Shown: piece by piece, positions 16,327 through 26,877 of the stretch | Layout of the letters: each line of letters opens with the position of its first letter | Numbering within the stretch: the stretch's first letter is position 1 | NCBI GenBank assembly: GCA_949320185.1 | Contig: CASGHK010000024.1 | Span: 1-64,000, forward strand | Direction: 5' to 3' | DNA: 64,000 nucleotides | Source of the DNA: an uncultured Methanomicrobiales archaeon | GTDB lineage: Archaea; Halobacteriota; Methanomicrobia; Methanomicrobiales; Methanospirillaceae | Program-made: the position numbers and the translations under genes | The notes under the pieces: model-generated | Told to the model about the DNA's origin: nothing | The model's input: only the letters and a program-made list of their open reading frames with translations | Databases searched by the model: none

Positions 16327-17784
16327 ATGACCGGGGGCAGGTATGTCCTGTCCCTGAACGAACGCCGCCTGCTCGCCGCTCTCGCACCCCTCGGGAGGGC
16401 CGATGCCTCGACACTCGGACGTGAACTCGGTGCGACTGCCGATGCGGTCGTTCAATATGCAAGCCTGCTCGCCCAGAACGGCGGTCTTGCGGTCGTTGAA
16501 CGTTCGGTCGAGACGTCGTACGCCCTTACAGAGGAGGGACAGCGCTATGCCCTTGAAGGACTGCCTGAACGTCAGCTCCTCGACTCGTTCACCGAGAAGG
16601 CCACGATGGCGGAGCTGAAGAATCATCCCCTTGCCTCGATCGGAATCGGCTGGCTGCGGAGAAAGGGCTGGGTGACGATACGCGACGGCGTCGTTGAGAA
16701 GGCCGGCAATGCCCCGAAAGGCGAGGACGAGCAAACACTCACCAGCACCATCCTCGAGGATGGACCCGGCCTTGCCGAGCTCCTGAAGCGGGGACTTGCC
16801 GTCGAACGGGAGTCCGTCAGATACACAGTCTCCATCACCGAAGCTGGAGAAGCACTTGCCCGGGGCGGACTCGACCTTCGAGAAGAGGTCGGTCAGCTTA
16901 CGCACGAGATGATCCTCACCGGGAGCTGGCGTGAAACCCCGTTGCGGCGCTACAGGGTCGATCGGCTCCCCCGACGGCTTATTCCGGGAAAGGTTCATCC
17001 GTATCAGCGGCTGCTGGACGAGATGCGCACCATCCTTCAAGACATGGGTTTCGTCGAGATGGGAGGTGGACTGGTCCAGTCCGGGTTCTGGAACTTCGAT
17101 GCGCTCTTCCAGCCCCAGGACCATCCGGCCCGTGAGATGCAGGACACCTTCCACCTCGAGGGTGAGGCGATCCTCCCGCCGGGGTGGGAGCGTGTCAGGG
17201 CGATGCACGAGCATGGGGGCGAGACCACCTCGACAGGGTGGGGAGGAACCTGGCAGGAGGCGAAGGCCCGCCAGCAGGTGCTCCGGACCCACCTGACTGG
17301 ACTCTCGATCCAGTACCTTGCCTCCCATCCAACCCCCCCGGTCAAGGCCTTTGCAATCGGCCGAGTCTTCAGGCGCGAGGCGATCGACCCGACTCACCTG
17401 CCGGAGTTCGAGCAGCTCGAGGGGATCGTGATGGACGAAGGCGTCACCTTTTCACACCTCCTGGGATTCCTCCGGGAGTTCTACCGGCGCCTGGGATTCC
17501 CCCAGGTCCGTTTCCGCCCGGGGTACTTCCCGTACACCGAGCCCTCGGTTGAACCCGAGGTCTTCGTCGAGGGGCTCGGTTGGGTCGAGCTTGGCGGCGC
17601 AGGGGTCTTCCGGGAAGAGGTAACCGCGCCTTTCGGGATAGATCACCCGGTCCTTGCCTGGGGACTCGGCGCATCGCGCCTCGCGATGCTCCGACTTGGG
17701 CTCAAAGACCTGCGCCAGCTCTATCGGTCGGACATCGACTGGTGCCGCGAGACGTACATCTATCCCGGAAGAGGGGGACGGTAA
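16327..17784 (+). CDS. pheS: phenylalanyl-tRNA synthetase alpha subunit
   Basis: Class II synthetase alpha chain that, with PheT, charges tRNA-Phe. N-terminal winged-helix repeats (residues 5-150) contact tRNA. The catalytic core starts near [14 protein letters not shown] and holds [16 protein letters not shown], the RTHLTG motif-2 region and [13 protein letters not shown] before the final [14 protein letters not shown] motif 3. The start is chosen at ATG 16327 to match the usual family length (about 485). An ATG at 16234, right after the trpS stop and with a good GAGGT site, would add 31 polar residues and cannot be excluded. Confidence 0.95.
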   Translation: MTGGRYVLSLNERRLLAALAPLGRADASTLGRELGATADAVVQYASLLAQNGGLAVVERSVETSYALTEEGQRYALEGLPERQLLDSFTEKATMAELKNHPLASIGIGWLRRKGWVTIRDGVVEKAGNAPKGEDEQTLTSTILEDGPGLAELLKRGLAVERESVRYTVSITEAGEALARGGLDLREEVGQLTHEMILTGSWRETPLRRYRVDRLPRRLIPGKVHPYQRLLDEMRTILQDMGFVEMGGGLVQSGFWNFDALFQPQDHPAREMQDTFHLEGEAILPPGWERVRAMHEHGGETTSTGWGGTWQEAKARQQVLRTHLTGLSIQYLASHPTPPVKAFAIGRVFRREAIDPTHLPEFEQLEGIVMDEGVTFSHLLGFLREFYRRLGFPQVRFRPGYFPYTEPSVEPEVFVEGLGWVELGGAGVFREEVTAPFGIDHPVLAWGLGASRLAMLRLGLKDLRQLYRSDIDWCRETYIYPGRGGR

Positions 17785-17785
17785 A

Positions 17786-19399
17786 ATGCCCGTTATCACA
17801 CTTCCCTACCAATACCTGGAACGGCTCGTGGGAATGGACAGAGAGACGATCGTCGAACGCCTGCCCATGTTCGGATCGGACATCGAGCGGCGGGAGGAAG
17901 ACCACGTCGACGTTGAGTTCTTCGCGAACCGCCCCGACCTCTTCTCGACCGAAGGAGCGGCGCGGGCCCTCAGGGGCTTCCTTGGCATCGAGCAGGGGGC
18001 GGTACGGTACGAGACGACGCCCTCCGGTATCTCCTTCACTGTGGACCCGGGATTGGCCACGATACGCCCATATCTCGGTTCGGCCGTCGTCAGGGGCCTT
18101 TCCCTCGATGAGGAGGCGATCATCTCGCTGATGGGCCTCCAAGAGTCACTCCATTGGGCAGTCGGCCGGGGAAGAAGAAAGGTGGCGATCGGCCTCCACG
18201 ACCTCGGTCGGATCACTCCACCGTTCCGCTACCTCGCCTCACCGCGGAATCGAGGGTTCGTTCCTCTCGATTACGACCAGGAGATGACGATGGAGGAGAT
18301 GCTCGTTGAGCATCCGAAGGGGCGAGCCTATGCCCACCTGGTCCGAGACGCGCCGCGCTTCCCTCTGATCGTGGACGCACAGGACCGGGTCCTTTCGTTC
18401 CCCCCGATCATCAATGGGGAACTGACCCGTGTCTCGACCACGACCACCGACGTCCTCCTCGATTGCACCGGAACAGACCGGCGGGCAGTAGAGACCGCAA
18501 CGACGATCCTCTGCGTGGCGCTGGCAGAGGATGGAGGTAGAATTGAGTCGGTCGAGATCGACGGTGTTCCAGGTCCTGACCTCGGCCCGTCGTTCCGCGA
18601 GGTCTCGGTCGACGAGTGCAACCGGCTCCTCGGACTCGACCTCGATGCTCCGACCATGGCATCCCTCCTCCAAAGGATGCGGTTCGGGGCGGAACCCATC
18701 GGGGAGGACCGCGTCCGGGTGGAGGTCCCCTGTTACCGGGCAGACATCATGCACGACTGGGACGTCTTCGAGGACGTCGCCATCGCGCACGGCTACGATA
18801 GGTTCGAGGCCGTACCCTCGAAAACCGCCACGATCGCCAAGGAGAGACCCGAGACCCGTTTGAAGATGGCCGTGCGGGAGGTCCTCTGCGGGCTCGGGCA
18901 CATGGAGACGATGCCGTTCGTCCTGACGAGCGAGGGCGTTCTCTTCTCGAAGATGCGACGGGAGCCCGACCCTCGGGCACTGCACGTCCTCCACCCCATC
19001 TCCGAGGAGCAGTCCGTCGCCCGGACCTCGCTCCTCCCCCTCCTGATGGAGCTCCTGGAGTTCAACCGGTTCCGGGAACTGCCCCAGCGCCTCTTCGCGG
19101 TCGGAGAGATTGTGACCGGTGTTGAAACGGGGCTCGGAGCTGCCGCGGTATCGTGCCACGGCACCGCCGACTTCTCCGAGGCGTATGGGATCGCGGATGC
19201 CCTCTGCCGGGAGCTCGGCCTTGCCTATACGGCAGTCGAGTCGGATGACCCTGCCTTTATCGATGGGAGGCGGGGGGCCCTCGTGCTAAACGGCACGACT
19301 CTCGGAGTCTTCGGGGAAGTGCACCCGGAGGTGCTCGAGATGTTCGGCCTCGAGCACCCCGTTGCCGCTGTCGAGGTCGACCTTTCGAGGCTCCTGTAA
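17786..19399 (+). CDS. pheT: phenylalanyl-tRNA synthetase beta subunit
   Basis: 537 residues, archaeal-type beta chain. The N-terminal B1-like domain ([20 protein letters not shown]) is followed by the B3/B4 editing region ([13 protein letters not shown]) and B5 (CNRLLGLDL, then [25 protein letters not shown]). The C-terminus is a pseudo-class-II core. It starts one nt after the pheS stop, so the two subunits are made from one message. The last gene of the tRNA-processing and charging operon; it ends 4 nt before the convergent hisF stop. Confidence 0.95.
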   Translation: MPVITLPYQYLERLVGMDRETIVERLPMFGSDIERREEDHVDVEFFANRPDLFSTEGAARALRGFLGIEQGAVRYETTPSGISFTVDPGLATIRPYLGSAVVRGLSLDEEAIISLMGLQESLHWAVGRGRRKVAIGLHDLGRITPPFRYLASPRNRGFVPLDYDQEMTMEEMLVEHPKGRAYAHLVRDAPRFPLIVDAQDRVLSFPPIINGELTRVSTTTTDVLLDCTGTDRRAVETATTILCVALAEDGGRIESVEIDGVPGPDLGPSFREVSVDECNRLLGLDLDAPTMASLLQRMRFGAEPIGEDRVRVEVPCYRADIMHDWDVFEDVAIAHGYDRFEAVPSKTATIAKERPETRLKMAVREVLCGLGHMETMPFVLTSEGVLFSKMRREPDPRALHVLHPISEEQSVARTSLLPLLMELLEFNRFRELPQRLFAVGEIVTGVETGLGAAAVSCHGTADFSEAYGIADALCRELGLAYTAVESDDPAFIDGRRGALVLNGTTLGVFGEVHPEVLEMFGLEHPVAAVEVDLSRLL

Positions 19400-19403
19400 C
19401 CGT

Positions 19404-20210
19404 TCAGAGTCGGACCGGGACACCCCGTCCGGCCAGGTACTCTTTTACGTCCCTGACAGTCAGTTCACCGTAGTGGAAGACCGACGCGGCTAGCGCTGCG
19501 TCGGCCTTTCCAGTGACGAGACCGTCAAAGAAATGTTCGAGCCGGCCGACCCCGCCGCTCGCGATCACCGGGATACCAACAGCGTCGGAGACAGCAGCAG
19601 TGATAGGCAGGTCGAACCCGTCCTTCGTCCCGTCGGTCTCCATGGAGGTGAGAAGAACCTCTCCGGCACCTCGTTCTTCGGCCTCACGGACCCAGGCGAT
19701 CGCGTCCAGGCCTGTTGGGCGGTGACCACCGTAGGTGACCACCTCGTACCAGCATGACCGTCCATCGGGAAGCGTGATAGCGGTCCCTTCGGAATTCAGT
19801 TCGAAGTTGCGGCGCACGTCGACGGCAGCGACGATGCACTGGGTCCCAAAGGCCTTCGCCCCCTCGGTGATGAGGGCTGGACGCTCCACCGCACTGGTAT
19901 TCATGCTGACCTTATCCGCGCCGGCACGAAGTATCTGGCGGATATCCTCAGTCGTACGGATTCCGCCGCCCACGGTCAACGGAAGAAAGAGCTGGTCGGC
20001 GGCTCGTTCGATCACCTCTATCATCGTCCCCCTCCCCTCTCGAGAGGCGGTGATGTCGAGGAAGACCACTTCGTCTGCCCCCTGTTCGTTGTACCGTGCG
20101 GCGAGTTCAACGGGATCGCCAGCGTCACGAAGCCCGAGGAAGTTCGTGCCCTTTACCACCCTGCCGTCCTTAATGTCCAGACAAGGGATGATCCGTCGCG
20201 TCAGCACCAT
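19404..20210 (-). CDS. hisF: imidazole glycerol phosphate synthase cyclase subunit
   Basis: The cyclase half of HisHF in histidine synthesis; it also releases AICAR. 268 residues in a TIM barrel. The two catalytic aspartates are in place: Asp12 in [13 protein letters not shown] and Asp131 in VAAVDVRR. Phosphate sites GGGIR and ASGGVG are present. It stands alone here, with no hisH beside it. A second, altered HisF lies at 37309-38112, so this copy is the one for histidine. Confidence 0.95.
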   Translation of the reverse strand: MVLTRRIIPCLDIKDGRVVKGTNFLGLRDAGDPVELAARYNEQGADEVVFLDITASREGRGTMIEVIERAADQLFLPLTVGGGIRTTEDIRQILRAGADKVSMNTSAVERPALITEGAKAFGTQCIVAAVDVRRNFELNSEGTAITLPDGRSCWYEVVTYGGHRPTGLDAIAWVREAEERGAGEVLLTSMETDGTKDGFDLPITAAVSDAVGIPVIASGGVGRLEHFFDGLVTGKADAALAASVFHYGELTVRDVKEYLAGRGVPVRL

Positions 20211-20284
20211 CGTACTAGAGAGATGGTTCGGTCCGATTATTGAGAGTTATGGATTAATGTAGTTCCCCGCCCACCACTAGGGAC

Positions 20285-21511
20285 ATGGATTCGGGGATGC
20301 GGAAGATCACCTGGGCGGCGCAGTACATGCCCGTCCTACGGGCGATCGAACGACGGTTTTCCGAGGAGCGGCCGCTCGAGGGAGAGCGGATCGCGATGGC
20401 CCTCCACGTCGAGGCAAAGACCGCGAACCTGGTCCGGACCCTCGCCGCCGGGGGAGCGACAGTCGAGATCACAGGGTGCAACCCGCTCTCGACCCAGGAC
20501 GATGTCGCCCTCTCCCTGGACGGGATCGAAGGCATCCGGTGCTATGCCCGCCACGCCTGCTCTGTCGAGGAGTACTATGCGGCTATCGACCGGGTGCTGG
20601 ATTCCCGTCCAACGGTTACGATCGACGACGGTATGGATCTCATCCACCGGCTCCACACGGCGCGGCAGGAGCTGCTGCCAGGGGTGATCGGGGGGTGCGA
20701 GGAGACGACGACGGGGATCCACCGGCTCCGGGCGATGGCCGCCGAGGGGCGGCTCGAGTTCCCGGTGGTCGCCGTGAACGACACGCCGATGAAGCGGTCG
20801 TTTGATAATGTCCATGGCACCGGTGAGTCCGCCCTCGCCTCGCTGATGATCACGACCAACGTCCTCATCGCCGGCAAGAGGCTGGTCGTTGCCGGATATG
20901 GGTACTGCGGACGGGGGCTGGCCCGGAAAGCGAGAGGGATGGGGGCACGGGTGTGCGTGACTGAGGTCGACCCGCGTCGCGCCCTCGAGGCGCACATGGA
21001 CGGGTTCGACGTGATGCCCATGGACCAGGCGGCACGGATTGGTGACATCTTTGTCACGACCACCGGGAACGCCAAGGTGGTCGATGAGCGGCACTTCGGA
21101 CTGCTCAAGGATGGGGCGATCCTCTCGAACGCCGGCCACTTCAACGTCGAGATCGACCTCGAGCGCCTCCACAAGATGGCTGGAGCTGTCGAACAGCGGG
21201 ACGGGATCGAGACATTCGTCCTGGGTGACCGCAGGATCCACGTCCTCGCTGAGGGGAGGCTGGTCAACCTGGCGACACCCAAGGGGATGGGCCACCCAAT
21301 CGAGGTGATGGACCTCTCGTTCGCCCTCCAGGCACTCTCGGCAGAGTATATCGTGAAGCATGGGCGAGATCTGCCGGGTGGGGTCTACGAGGTCCCGGCA
21401 GAGGTTGACGAGATGGTAGCGCGGGAGAAGCTCGCCTCGCTCGGCATCGAGATCGATGCGTTGACCGAGGAGCAGGCACGATACATGTCGGCCTGGGATG
21501 TAGGCACCTAG
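20285..21511 (+). CDS. ahcY: adenosylhomocysteinase / S-inosylhomocysteine hydrolase family
   Basis: 408 residues. Clears S-adenosylhomocysteine (or, in some methanogens, its deaminated form S-inosylhomocysteine) after methyl transfer. Visible: the MALHVEAKTANL substrate segment, CNPLSTQDD, the VNDTPMKRSFDNVHGTGES substrate/NAD loop and the Rossmann motif VAGYGYCGRGLARKARG. An archaeal-length protein, shorter than bacterial forms. ATG 20285 opens 74 nt from the divergent hisF. Which substrate it prefers cannot be read from the sequence. Confidence 0.93.
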   Translation: MDSGMRKITWAAQYMPVLRAIERRFSEERPLEGERIAMALHVEAKTANLVRTLAAGGATVEITGCNPLSTQDDVALSLDGIEGIRCYARHACSVEEYYAAIDRVLDSRPTVTIDDGMDLIHRLHTARQELLPGVIGGCEETTTGIHRLRAMAAEGRLEFPVVAVNDTPMKRSFDNVHGTGESALASLMITTNVLIAGKRLVVAGYGYCGRGLARKARGMGARVCVTEVDPRRALEAHMDGFDVMPMDQAARIGDIFVTTTGNAKVVDERHFGLLKDGAILSNAGHFNVEIDLERLHKMAGAVEQRDGIETFVLGDRRIHVLAEGRLVNLATPKGMGHPIEVMDLSFALQALSAEYIVKHGRDLPGGVYEVPAEVDEMVAREKLASLGIEIDALTEEQARYMSAWDVGT

Positions 21512-21543
21512 GAGAAAAAGGCTATCGTCCCACGGGAGGAGAG

Positions 21544-22956
21544 ATGCTGATCAACGGGGAACGGATCGCCGCAATCGACGGCAGGACCTTTGCCGTGACG
21601 GACCCGGCGACGGGAGAGATGGTGGCGTCCCTCCCGCTCGGGTCCCTCGAGGAAGTACGTTCGGCTGTTGACGCGGCCGAATCGGTCCAGCCCGGGTGGG
21701 CGCGGGTGTCACCAAGGGACCGGGGCCATGTGCTCGGCAGTGCCGCTCGGCTTGTTCGTGAACGGGTCCCGGAACTCGCCCGAGTGCTGACTCTCGAGCA
21801 GGGCAAACCTCTCCGCGAAGCGATTGACGAGGTCCGCGGCGCGGCGAACGTCCTCGATTACTACGCCGGACTCGGTTCAGCCTTCCGCGACGAGTTTCAC
21901 CGGCTCTCTCCGGGCCTGGACGCCCAGGTGCTTCATGAGCCGATCGGGGTCTGCGCCGCCGTCATTCCCTGGAATATGCCGGCACTTCTCTTTGCATGGA
22001 AGGCTGCACCCGCCCTTCTCTGCGGCAACAGCATCGTGGTCAAACCGGCATCAACCGCTCCGTTGACCCCGCTTGCCCTCGCCGAGATCCTGCACGAGGC
22101 GGGTCTGCCCCGCGGACTGCTGAACATCGTAACCGGTTCCGGCGAGACGGTCGGCGAGGCCCTTGTGAGCGAACCGCGGGTCCGGAAGGTCTCCTTCACG
22201 GGATCGACCCCGACAGGGAGACGAGTGATGGCGCTTGCTGCAGCGCACATCAAACGCGTCACCCTAGAACTCGGCGGCTCGGACCCGATGATCGTGTGCG
22301 AGGATGCCGACCTCGAGAGGGCCGTCGCCGGGGCGGTCGCCGGCCGATATTACAACAGCGGCCAGGTCTGTACGGCAGTGAAACGCCTCTTCGTCCATGA
22401 GGCGGTCGCCGACGAGTTCACCCGCCGCCTGGTCGCGGCGGTGAAGGGGCTGACCCTGGGGAACGGATTGGACCCGAAGACTCGGATGGGACCGCTCAAC
22501 TCTGCCACCGGGCTCGAGAAGATCGCAGCCCTGGTCCACGAGACACGTGAAACCGACACCGGAACGGTGATCGCCGGCGGGAACGGACCCACGAGGACCG
22601 GTAACTTCTACGAGCCGACCGTTGTCGCGAACGTCGCTGAGGACTCGCGCCTCCTCACCGAGGAGGTCTTCGGCCCCGTCCTCCCCCTCGTGCGGTTCCA
22701 CGACCTTGACGAGGCGATCGTACGGGCGAACCGGAGCCCTTACGGCCTCGGGGCGTCTGTATGGACACGCAGCCCATCCTATATGCGGGAGGCGTCACGC
22801 CGCCTCGAGGCCGGCATCATCTGGGTAAACCTCCACCTCAAGGTGCCTCCCGAGGTCCCGTTCGGCGGAAGAAAGCAGAGCGGGATCGGGCGGGAGAACG
22901 GCGTGCAGGCTCTGGAAGCATGGAGCGAGACGAAGACGGTGCTGAACAGGCTCTGA
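21544..22956 (+). CDS. NAD(P)-dependent aldehyde dehydrogenase
   Basis: 470 residues of the ALDH superfamily. Landmarks: IPWNMPALLFAWKAAPAL (cofactor binding), the FTGSTPTGRRV Rossmann loop, catalytic Glu in LELGGSDP and the nucleophilic Cys in SGQVCTAVKR, then EEVFGPVLPLVRF and PFGGRKQSGIGRENG. It would oxidise an aldehyde to an acid. The best-known methanogen use is lactaldehyde oxidation for F420 synthesis, but the sequence alone does not single out that substrate; succinate-semialdehyde-type enzymes are equally close. It follows ahcY by 32 nt, with GGAGGAG before the ATG. Confidence 0.85.
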   Translation: MLINGERIAAIDGRTFAVTDPATGEMVASLPLGSLEEVRSAVDAAESVQPGWARVSPRDRGHVLGSAARLVRERVPELARVLTLEQGKPLREAIDEVRGAANVLDYYAGLGSAFRDEFHRLSPGLDAQVLHEPIGVCAAVIPWNMPALLFAWKAAPALLCGNSIVVKPASTAPLTPLALAEILHEAGLPRGLLNIVTGSGETVGEALVSEPRVRKVSFTGSTPTGRRVMALAAAHIKRVTLELGGSDPMIVCEDADLERAVAGAVAGRYYNSGQVCTAVKRLFVHEAVADEFTRRLVAAVKGLTLGNGLDPKTRMGPLNSATGLEKIAALVHETRETDTGTVIAGGNGPTRTGNFYEPTVVANVAEDSRLLTEEVFGPVLPLVRFHDLDEAIVRANRSPYGLGASVWTRSPSYMREASRRLEAGIIWVNLHLKVPPEVPFGGRKQSGIGRENGVQALEAWSETKTVLNRL

Positions 22957-23305
22957 TATAAGGGGGCCGAATTTGTTAGAACGGGATCCGCCAGTCACAA
23001 TTCCCTCTGACTGGAAGTACTGTCAGTTCCTCGCCACCGGGAGGAGAGATTGGGCAGAAAAAAAAGCGTGGTATCTGTACAGCACTTGACTTTTCCTCTC
23101 TCTTGATCCCGGATTGGGACACCACGATTATCCTGTGAAAGGTACGACGAATCTGGACCCCGACACGACCGTGTTGAAGGGGATCTGTGCGAACCTGATC
23201 CCGAGACCCTGCATCTTCTGAACACTTGGGTTCGAGGACGCACGAACTCACATGGAAGACCAGTCGATCTCAAAGGATGCCAAGGAAGATATCCAGGCGG
23301 GGCAG
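22957..23305. other. 349-nt convergent gap, no gene seen
   Basis: Between the aldehyde dehydrogenase stop and the end of the leftward MoxR operon. Frames through it lack family resemblance or a ribosome site. A run of eight A's at about 23058-23065 reads as oligo-T on the minus strand and could end the MoxR operon transcript. Confidence 0.5.
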
Positions 23306-24202
23306 TTACTCCTGAACACGATCCAAGATCTCGGTCCCGTCGCCCAGATTGTTAACTTCTCCGATCGAATCAGGATCAGGCAGATATTTATCTTCCGACG
23401 AGGCGGGATCTGCGGTATCCAGGCCTTTTTGAGGCCTATCGGGTCCCAGGAGACGGATCATGAGACGAACGGCCCGCTCCTTCTCTTCAATAGCAACGTG
23501 TTCCATCCTGCAGGGACGGCCGAGACCAGCAACAGTCATACATGCAAAGAGACTGCACGTCGGACACCCGATCATCGTGCAGATCTTGGGTGATGCCGAA
23601 CGGATGGTGGTGCATCCTTCTATGAGCCGGTATCCCGAGAATCTCACTATGACGAGGTCTGAGTCGAAGACGACCTCAACGGCATCCGCCAATTCAAGTG
23701 CCTCCTCGCCCACCTCTCGGATCGAGGTGCCGAGACCTTCATGGTCGGCCGGGACGACAAGACTATACTCACGGACCAGTCGGTCATAGAGAGCACGCCC
23801 GGTTGGAATTATGCAAACACCCCCTCCATTCTCCTCGGTAATATACGAATAATCATCGGACGGAAGAACCAGCGGGGAATCTTCCCCAACCGGTACCACC
23901 TGCATCGTCCCACCGCTCCCTGGAATGAAATGAGCGTTCCCCTGAACACCAAGGTCGGCACATAGACGTGCCAGGTCGATTACCGGTCCGGCTGCTGCGA
24001 GTCCGGCAACCCACACAAGGGTGGACTCGCCCCGTTGCTGCGACAGAAGAAGGACGCCTCCAATGAAACACCCGACTCCGACCAGGACCAGGGTTGCGCT
24101 AGTCACGTCACCTCTCCCAGTCAGGCCTCCCACGGCGAGGAGAAGCACAGCAGCACCTATCAAAGTCGCCCCAGAGATGAACCTTCCCTCAAGGTCTATC
24201 AC
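23306..24202 (-). CDS. membrane protein with cysteine cluster, unknown function
   Basis: 298 residues, last gene of the MoxR operon. Two or three hydrophobic spans (about 10-27, 37-55 and 62-75) are followed by a soluble part. That part carries six cysteines between residues 197 and 231 (Cys197, 208, 213, 216, 221, 231, including CPTC), enough to bind a metal or cluster. The tail is acidic. It starts at GTG 24202 inside the stop of the upstream gene (GTGA). I do not recognise the family. The operon context suggests a membrane-bound partner of the AAA+/DUF58 system. Confidence 0.65.
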   Translation of the reverse strand: MIDLEGRFISGATLIGAAVLLLAVGGLTGRGDVTSATLVLVGVGCFIGGVLLLSQQRGESTLVWVAGLAAAGPVIDLARLCADLGVQGNAHFIPGSGGTMQVVPVGEDSPLVLPSDDYSYITEENGGGVCIIPTGRALYDRLVREYSLVVPADHEGLGTSIREVGEEALELADAVEVVFDSDLVIVRFSGYRLIEGCTTIRSASPKICTMIGCPTCSLFACMTVAGLGRPCRMEHVAIEEKERAVRLMIRLLGPDRPQKGLDTADPASSEDKYLPDPDSIGEVNNLGDGTEILDRVQE

Positions 24203-24642
24203 GCGCTGTCACCCCCAGATAACCGGTGGTGGAGTCGGTTTTCGAACATTACCAGGCCGAAGATGACACTTGCCAGAACAACGATCAGGATGATCAGCGG
24301 GGTTATCATGTGTTTGAACAGGAGAACCCCGGCGGAAAAGACCACCATCATCACCGTTCCTAGACCAAACGCTCCACTATCCTCTCTGCAGACGATTCCA
24401 GCAATGACAGGTTGAAACGCGACACCAAGCGCGGGATAACTGGTCCCAAGGCCCATCGAGTAGGCTTCTCCAAGACATAGGAGAAGACATTGCCCGCCGT
24501 ATCCTGTCATGACGGCCCCTGCGACTCCGATACCGATGAGCAGTAGGATAATGAGCTCCACCGTGTCCCCTTCGGTGAGTAAGAGAGTTGCTCCACCTGC
24601 TGCGGCAACCGCACAGATAATGGCGTACCCGGACCTCTCCAT
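24199..24642 (-). CDS. small polytopic membrane protein, unknown function
   Basis: 147 residues with about four hydrophobic segments (VELIILLLIGIGVAGAVMTG, GTVMMVVFSAGVLLF and MITPLIILIVVLASVIFGLV among them) and few charged residues. The ATG lies within the stop of the DUF58 gene, and its own stop overlaps the next GTG, so it is coupled on both sides. Family not recognised. Likely part of the membrane complex encoded by this operon. Confidence 0.65.
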   Translation of the reverse strand: MERSGYAIICAVAAAGGATLLLTEGDTVELIILLLIGIGVAGAVMTGYGGQCLLLCLGEAYSMGLGTSYPALGVAFQPVIAGIVCREDSGAFGLGTVMMVVFSAGVLLFKHMITPLIILIVVLASVIFGLVMFENRLHHRLSGGDSA

Positions 24643-25883
24643 CAGATCAGCTCCACGACAGGATATGGACTCAACCAGGAGGCGAACCCACCCCGGGATC
24701 TGGGAATTCGAATCACAAGACGACTCTTTCGGCGACGCGCTGCCTCGGCGATGAGGTTCAGGTGGCTCACCTCGTCAAAGGAAGCGGTATAAACCACCAC
24801 GCCCCGATGCTCCGAACCGACCATGGCGAAGTCAACAAATAACTCAAATGGAGACCTTTTTTTTAAAGAGAGGTTAGTCCCCAGAGCAGATGCGTACCGT
24901 TTTGAATGGACCAGTTTGCCGTGCTCCGCCGTGTGGAGTATCGATCGGAGGACCACGGAGTCGCGGGTACGGTAGAGAGGCTGAAACGATTCGTGGACAT
25001 CAAGTCCGAGCAGGCGGAACAGGACCCGGGGATTTCTCTCATGACGGAGGAACTCTATCACATCCCCCCCGGAGATGACGAGAAGGTTGCACAGACCCCG
25101 CTCTCGGAGCATTCGTTCGATCTCTTCGCCTGCAGACGCAAGGACCTTGGCGCCGCCGGGAGTCCCGGGATCTGGCAGATCGACCACCAGAAGTGGCGAC
25201 CCGCTCACTGTCGCCGTGGGTTCCCTGACATACGTTTTGCCATGCTTCGCAGTGAGTTTCCAATCTATCAGGGACGGCTCGTCTCCCATTCGGAATGGAT
25301 GGAATCCCGATACTCCTTCTCCACGCGGGATCCCCAACCGGTCCAGCTCCTTCGTGCCCTGTAATCCTCCACGATTTGGTACCGACTCAGATTCTCCCCA
25401 GGGCCGTACGGGGATGTCGTCTCCGAGAAAACGCGAAGATGTGCAGATATACCTCGCCGAAAAGAACCGGTTTTTCAGCCCTATCTCCAGACCTCGAAAC
25501 CTCGCGATCCCCGGTGCGACGAACCGGACGGAGTAGGTGCCCCGTCCTTCATCCAGGACCACCTGGGTGGGGTTGTACGTACCTGATGCCGGAGGTATGT
25601 CGGTAATACTGACAAAGAGACCTTCCGTCCTGGGAGGAACCACCCTCACTGCCACTTCGACTGGAACCCCAACAACGATCGGATGCCTCTCTATGGTTCG
25701 TTCGACGGAGACGATATCGGTGTAACATGCAACGTGATAAAGAAACAGCGCGGCCTGGCCAATGAGAAGAGCTGTAAGACCGACAGCACCGACGGTGGCC
25801 GCTGGACTGTCAAGGTAGAGACCAATCAAGCCGAGAATGGAGGCGATAGTGGCACTCCCCACAGTCCACGGAGTCACCTGCAC
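24642..25883 (-). CDS. DUF58 (vWA-like) membrane protein
   Basis: About 413 residues. Two N-terminal membrane spans lead into a soluble domain with the DUF58 core: LDRLGIPRGEGVSGFHPFRMGDEPSLIDWKLTAKHGKTYVRE-type segment at about residues 170-215, of which the DWK...ar motif is diagnostic. DUF58 proteins have a von Willebrand A-like fold and travel with MoxR AAA+ ATPases, probably as chaperone clients or adaptors. GTG 25883 is preferred because GAGGTGG lies 9 nt upstream; an in-frame ATG at 25949 would overlap moxR by 62 nt. Confidence 0.85.
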   Translation of the reverse strand: MQVTPWTVGSATIASILGLIGLYLDSPAATVGAVGLTALLIGQAALFLYHVACYTDIVSVERTIERHPIVVGVPVEVAVRVVPPRTEGLFVSITDIPPASGTYNPTQVVLDEGRGTYSVRFVAPGIARFRGLEIGLKNRFFSARYICTSSRFLGDDIPVRPWGESESVPNRGGLQGTKELDRLGIPRGEGVSGFHPFRMGDEPSLIDWKLTAKHGKTYVREPTATVSGSPLLVVDLPDPGTPGGAKVLASAGEEIERMLRERGLCNLLVISGGDVIEFLRHERNPRVLFRLLGLDVHESFQPLYRTRDSVVLRSILHTAEHGKLVHSKRYASALGTNLSLKKRSPFELFVDFAMVGSEHRGVVVYTASFDEVSHLNLIAEAARRRKSRLVIRIPRSRGGFASWLSPYPVVELI

Positions 25884-25887
25884 CAGA

Positions 25888-26877
25888 TTATGCCACCTCG
25901 ACAGATTCGAGAACCTCAGCGATGACACGATCGATCGAGGCCCTGTCAAATTCCGATTCTCGCTCCAGGATCAACCTGTGGCGAAGAACGGGGGCCGCCA
26001 TTCTCTTCACGTCGTCCGGGATCACGTACGTCCGACCCTCACACGCAGCAGCAGCCCGTGCACCCCTCAGAAAGGCGAGCGCGCCACGACTGCTGCAACC
26101 CAGACGGACCTCGTCGTGTTCCCTGCTGGCAACGACGATTTCGCTGATATATCTCAGAATCGTGTCATTGACGAGAACACTCATCACGTGATGACCTAGC
26201 GTGAGTACCTGATCGATCGAAAGGATCGGATTGATCCTCTTCCAGTATTCGTCCCATTCGAGCTCCCCGTCACGGTCACGCCGAAGGATCTCTATCTCGC
26301 TCTCTCTATCGAGATACTTGAGGACCACGCTGAAGGTGAACCGGTCGCGTTGAGCTTCGATCAGAGGGAATGTCCCTTCGAACTCCTGGGAGTTTTGAGT
26401 CGCGACCACGAAAAAGGGGTTCTGAAGAGGGTAATTGTAGCCGTCGATGGTAACTTGATGTTCTGCCATTGCCTCGATAAAAGCAGACTGCGTCTTGGGT
26501 GTCAGACGGTTGATCTCGTCGATCAACATAAAGTCGGTAAAAATTGGCCCTCTCTGGAGTTCGAATTGAGATGATTCGGCGTGATAGATGCGTACGCCTA
26601 GAATATCGGCAGGCTGGACGTCGACAACTCCCTGGACTCGATTGAACTGGAAGCCCATCAAACGTGCCACGATCTTGCTTATCGTAGTCTTGGCCGTACC
26701 GGGAGTTCCATCGATCAGGACATGACCCCCGATGAAAACGCCCATCGTCATCAGGTCGATCAGTTCCTGGTTTCCCACCACGTACTTACCCACCGCCTCG
26801 CGGATCATGCGGTGCGCTTCCCCAATCTTCTTGACTTCGGTTTGGAGGGCGTTCTCCTCCATCGTCACACCTGTCAT
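25888..26877 (-). CDS. MoxR-family AAA+ ATPase
   Basis: About 329 residues. AAA+ landmarks: Walker A GTPGTAKTT (about residues 57-65), Walker B FMLIDEINR, sensor 1 FVVATQN and a C-terminal lid. MoxR proteins act as ATP-driven chaperones that assemble or activate partner complexes, often with vWA proteins. The ATG at 26877 overlaps the preceding stop (ATGA). The neighbours are DUF58 just downstream and a DUF4350-like protein just upstream, the standard set for this class. Cytoplasmic. Confidence 0.93.
   Translation of the reverse strand: MTGVTMEENALQTEVKKIGEAHRMIREAVGKYVVGNQELIDLMTMGVFIGGHVLIDGTPGTAKTTISKIVARLMGFQFNRVQGVVDVQPADILGVRIYHAESSQFELQRGPIFTDFMLIDEINRLTPKTQSAFIEAMAEHQVTIDGYNYPLQNPFFVVATQNSQEFEGTFPLIEAQRDRFTFSVVLKYLDRESEIEILRRDRDGELEWDEYWKRINPILSIDQVLTLGHHVMSVLVNDTILRYISEIVVASREHDEVRLGCSSRGALAFLRGARAAAACEGRTYVIPDDVKRMAAPVLRHRLILERESEFDRASIDRVIAEVLESVEVA

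Noticed and set aside
14959-17397. Long minus-strand frames (303 and 406 codons) across trpS and pheS
   Set aside because: Shadows of the aminoacyl-tRNA synthetase genes; no ribosome sites and no family resemblance.
20336-21361. Long minus-strand frame of 341 codons across ahcY
   Set aside because: Antisense shadow of a clear enzyme gene in GC-rich DNA.
22976-23251. Minus-strand frame of 91 codons after the MoxR operon
   Set aside because: It begins away from any ribosome site, crosses a poly-A run, and its composition does not look like protein.
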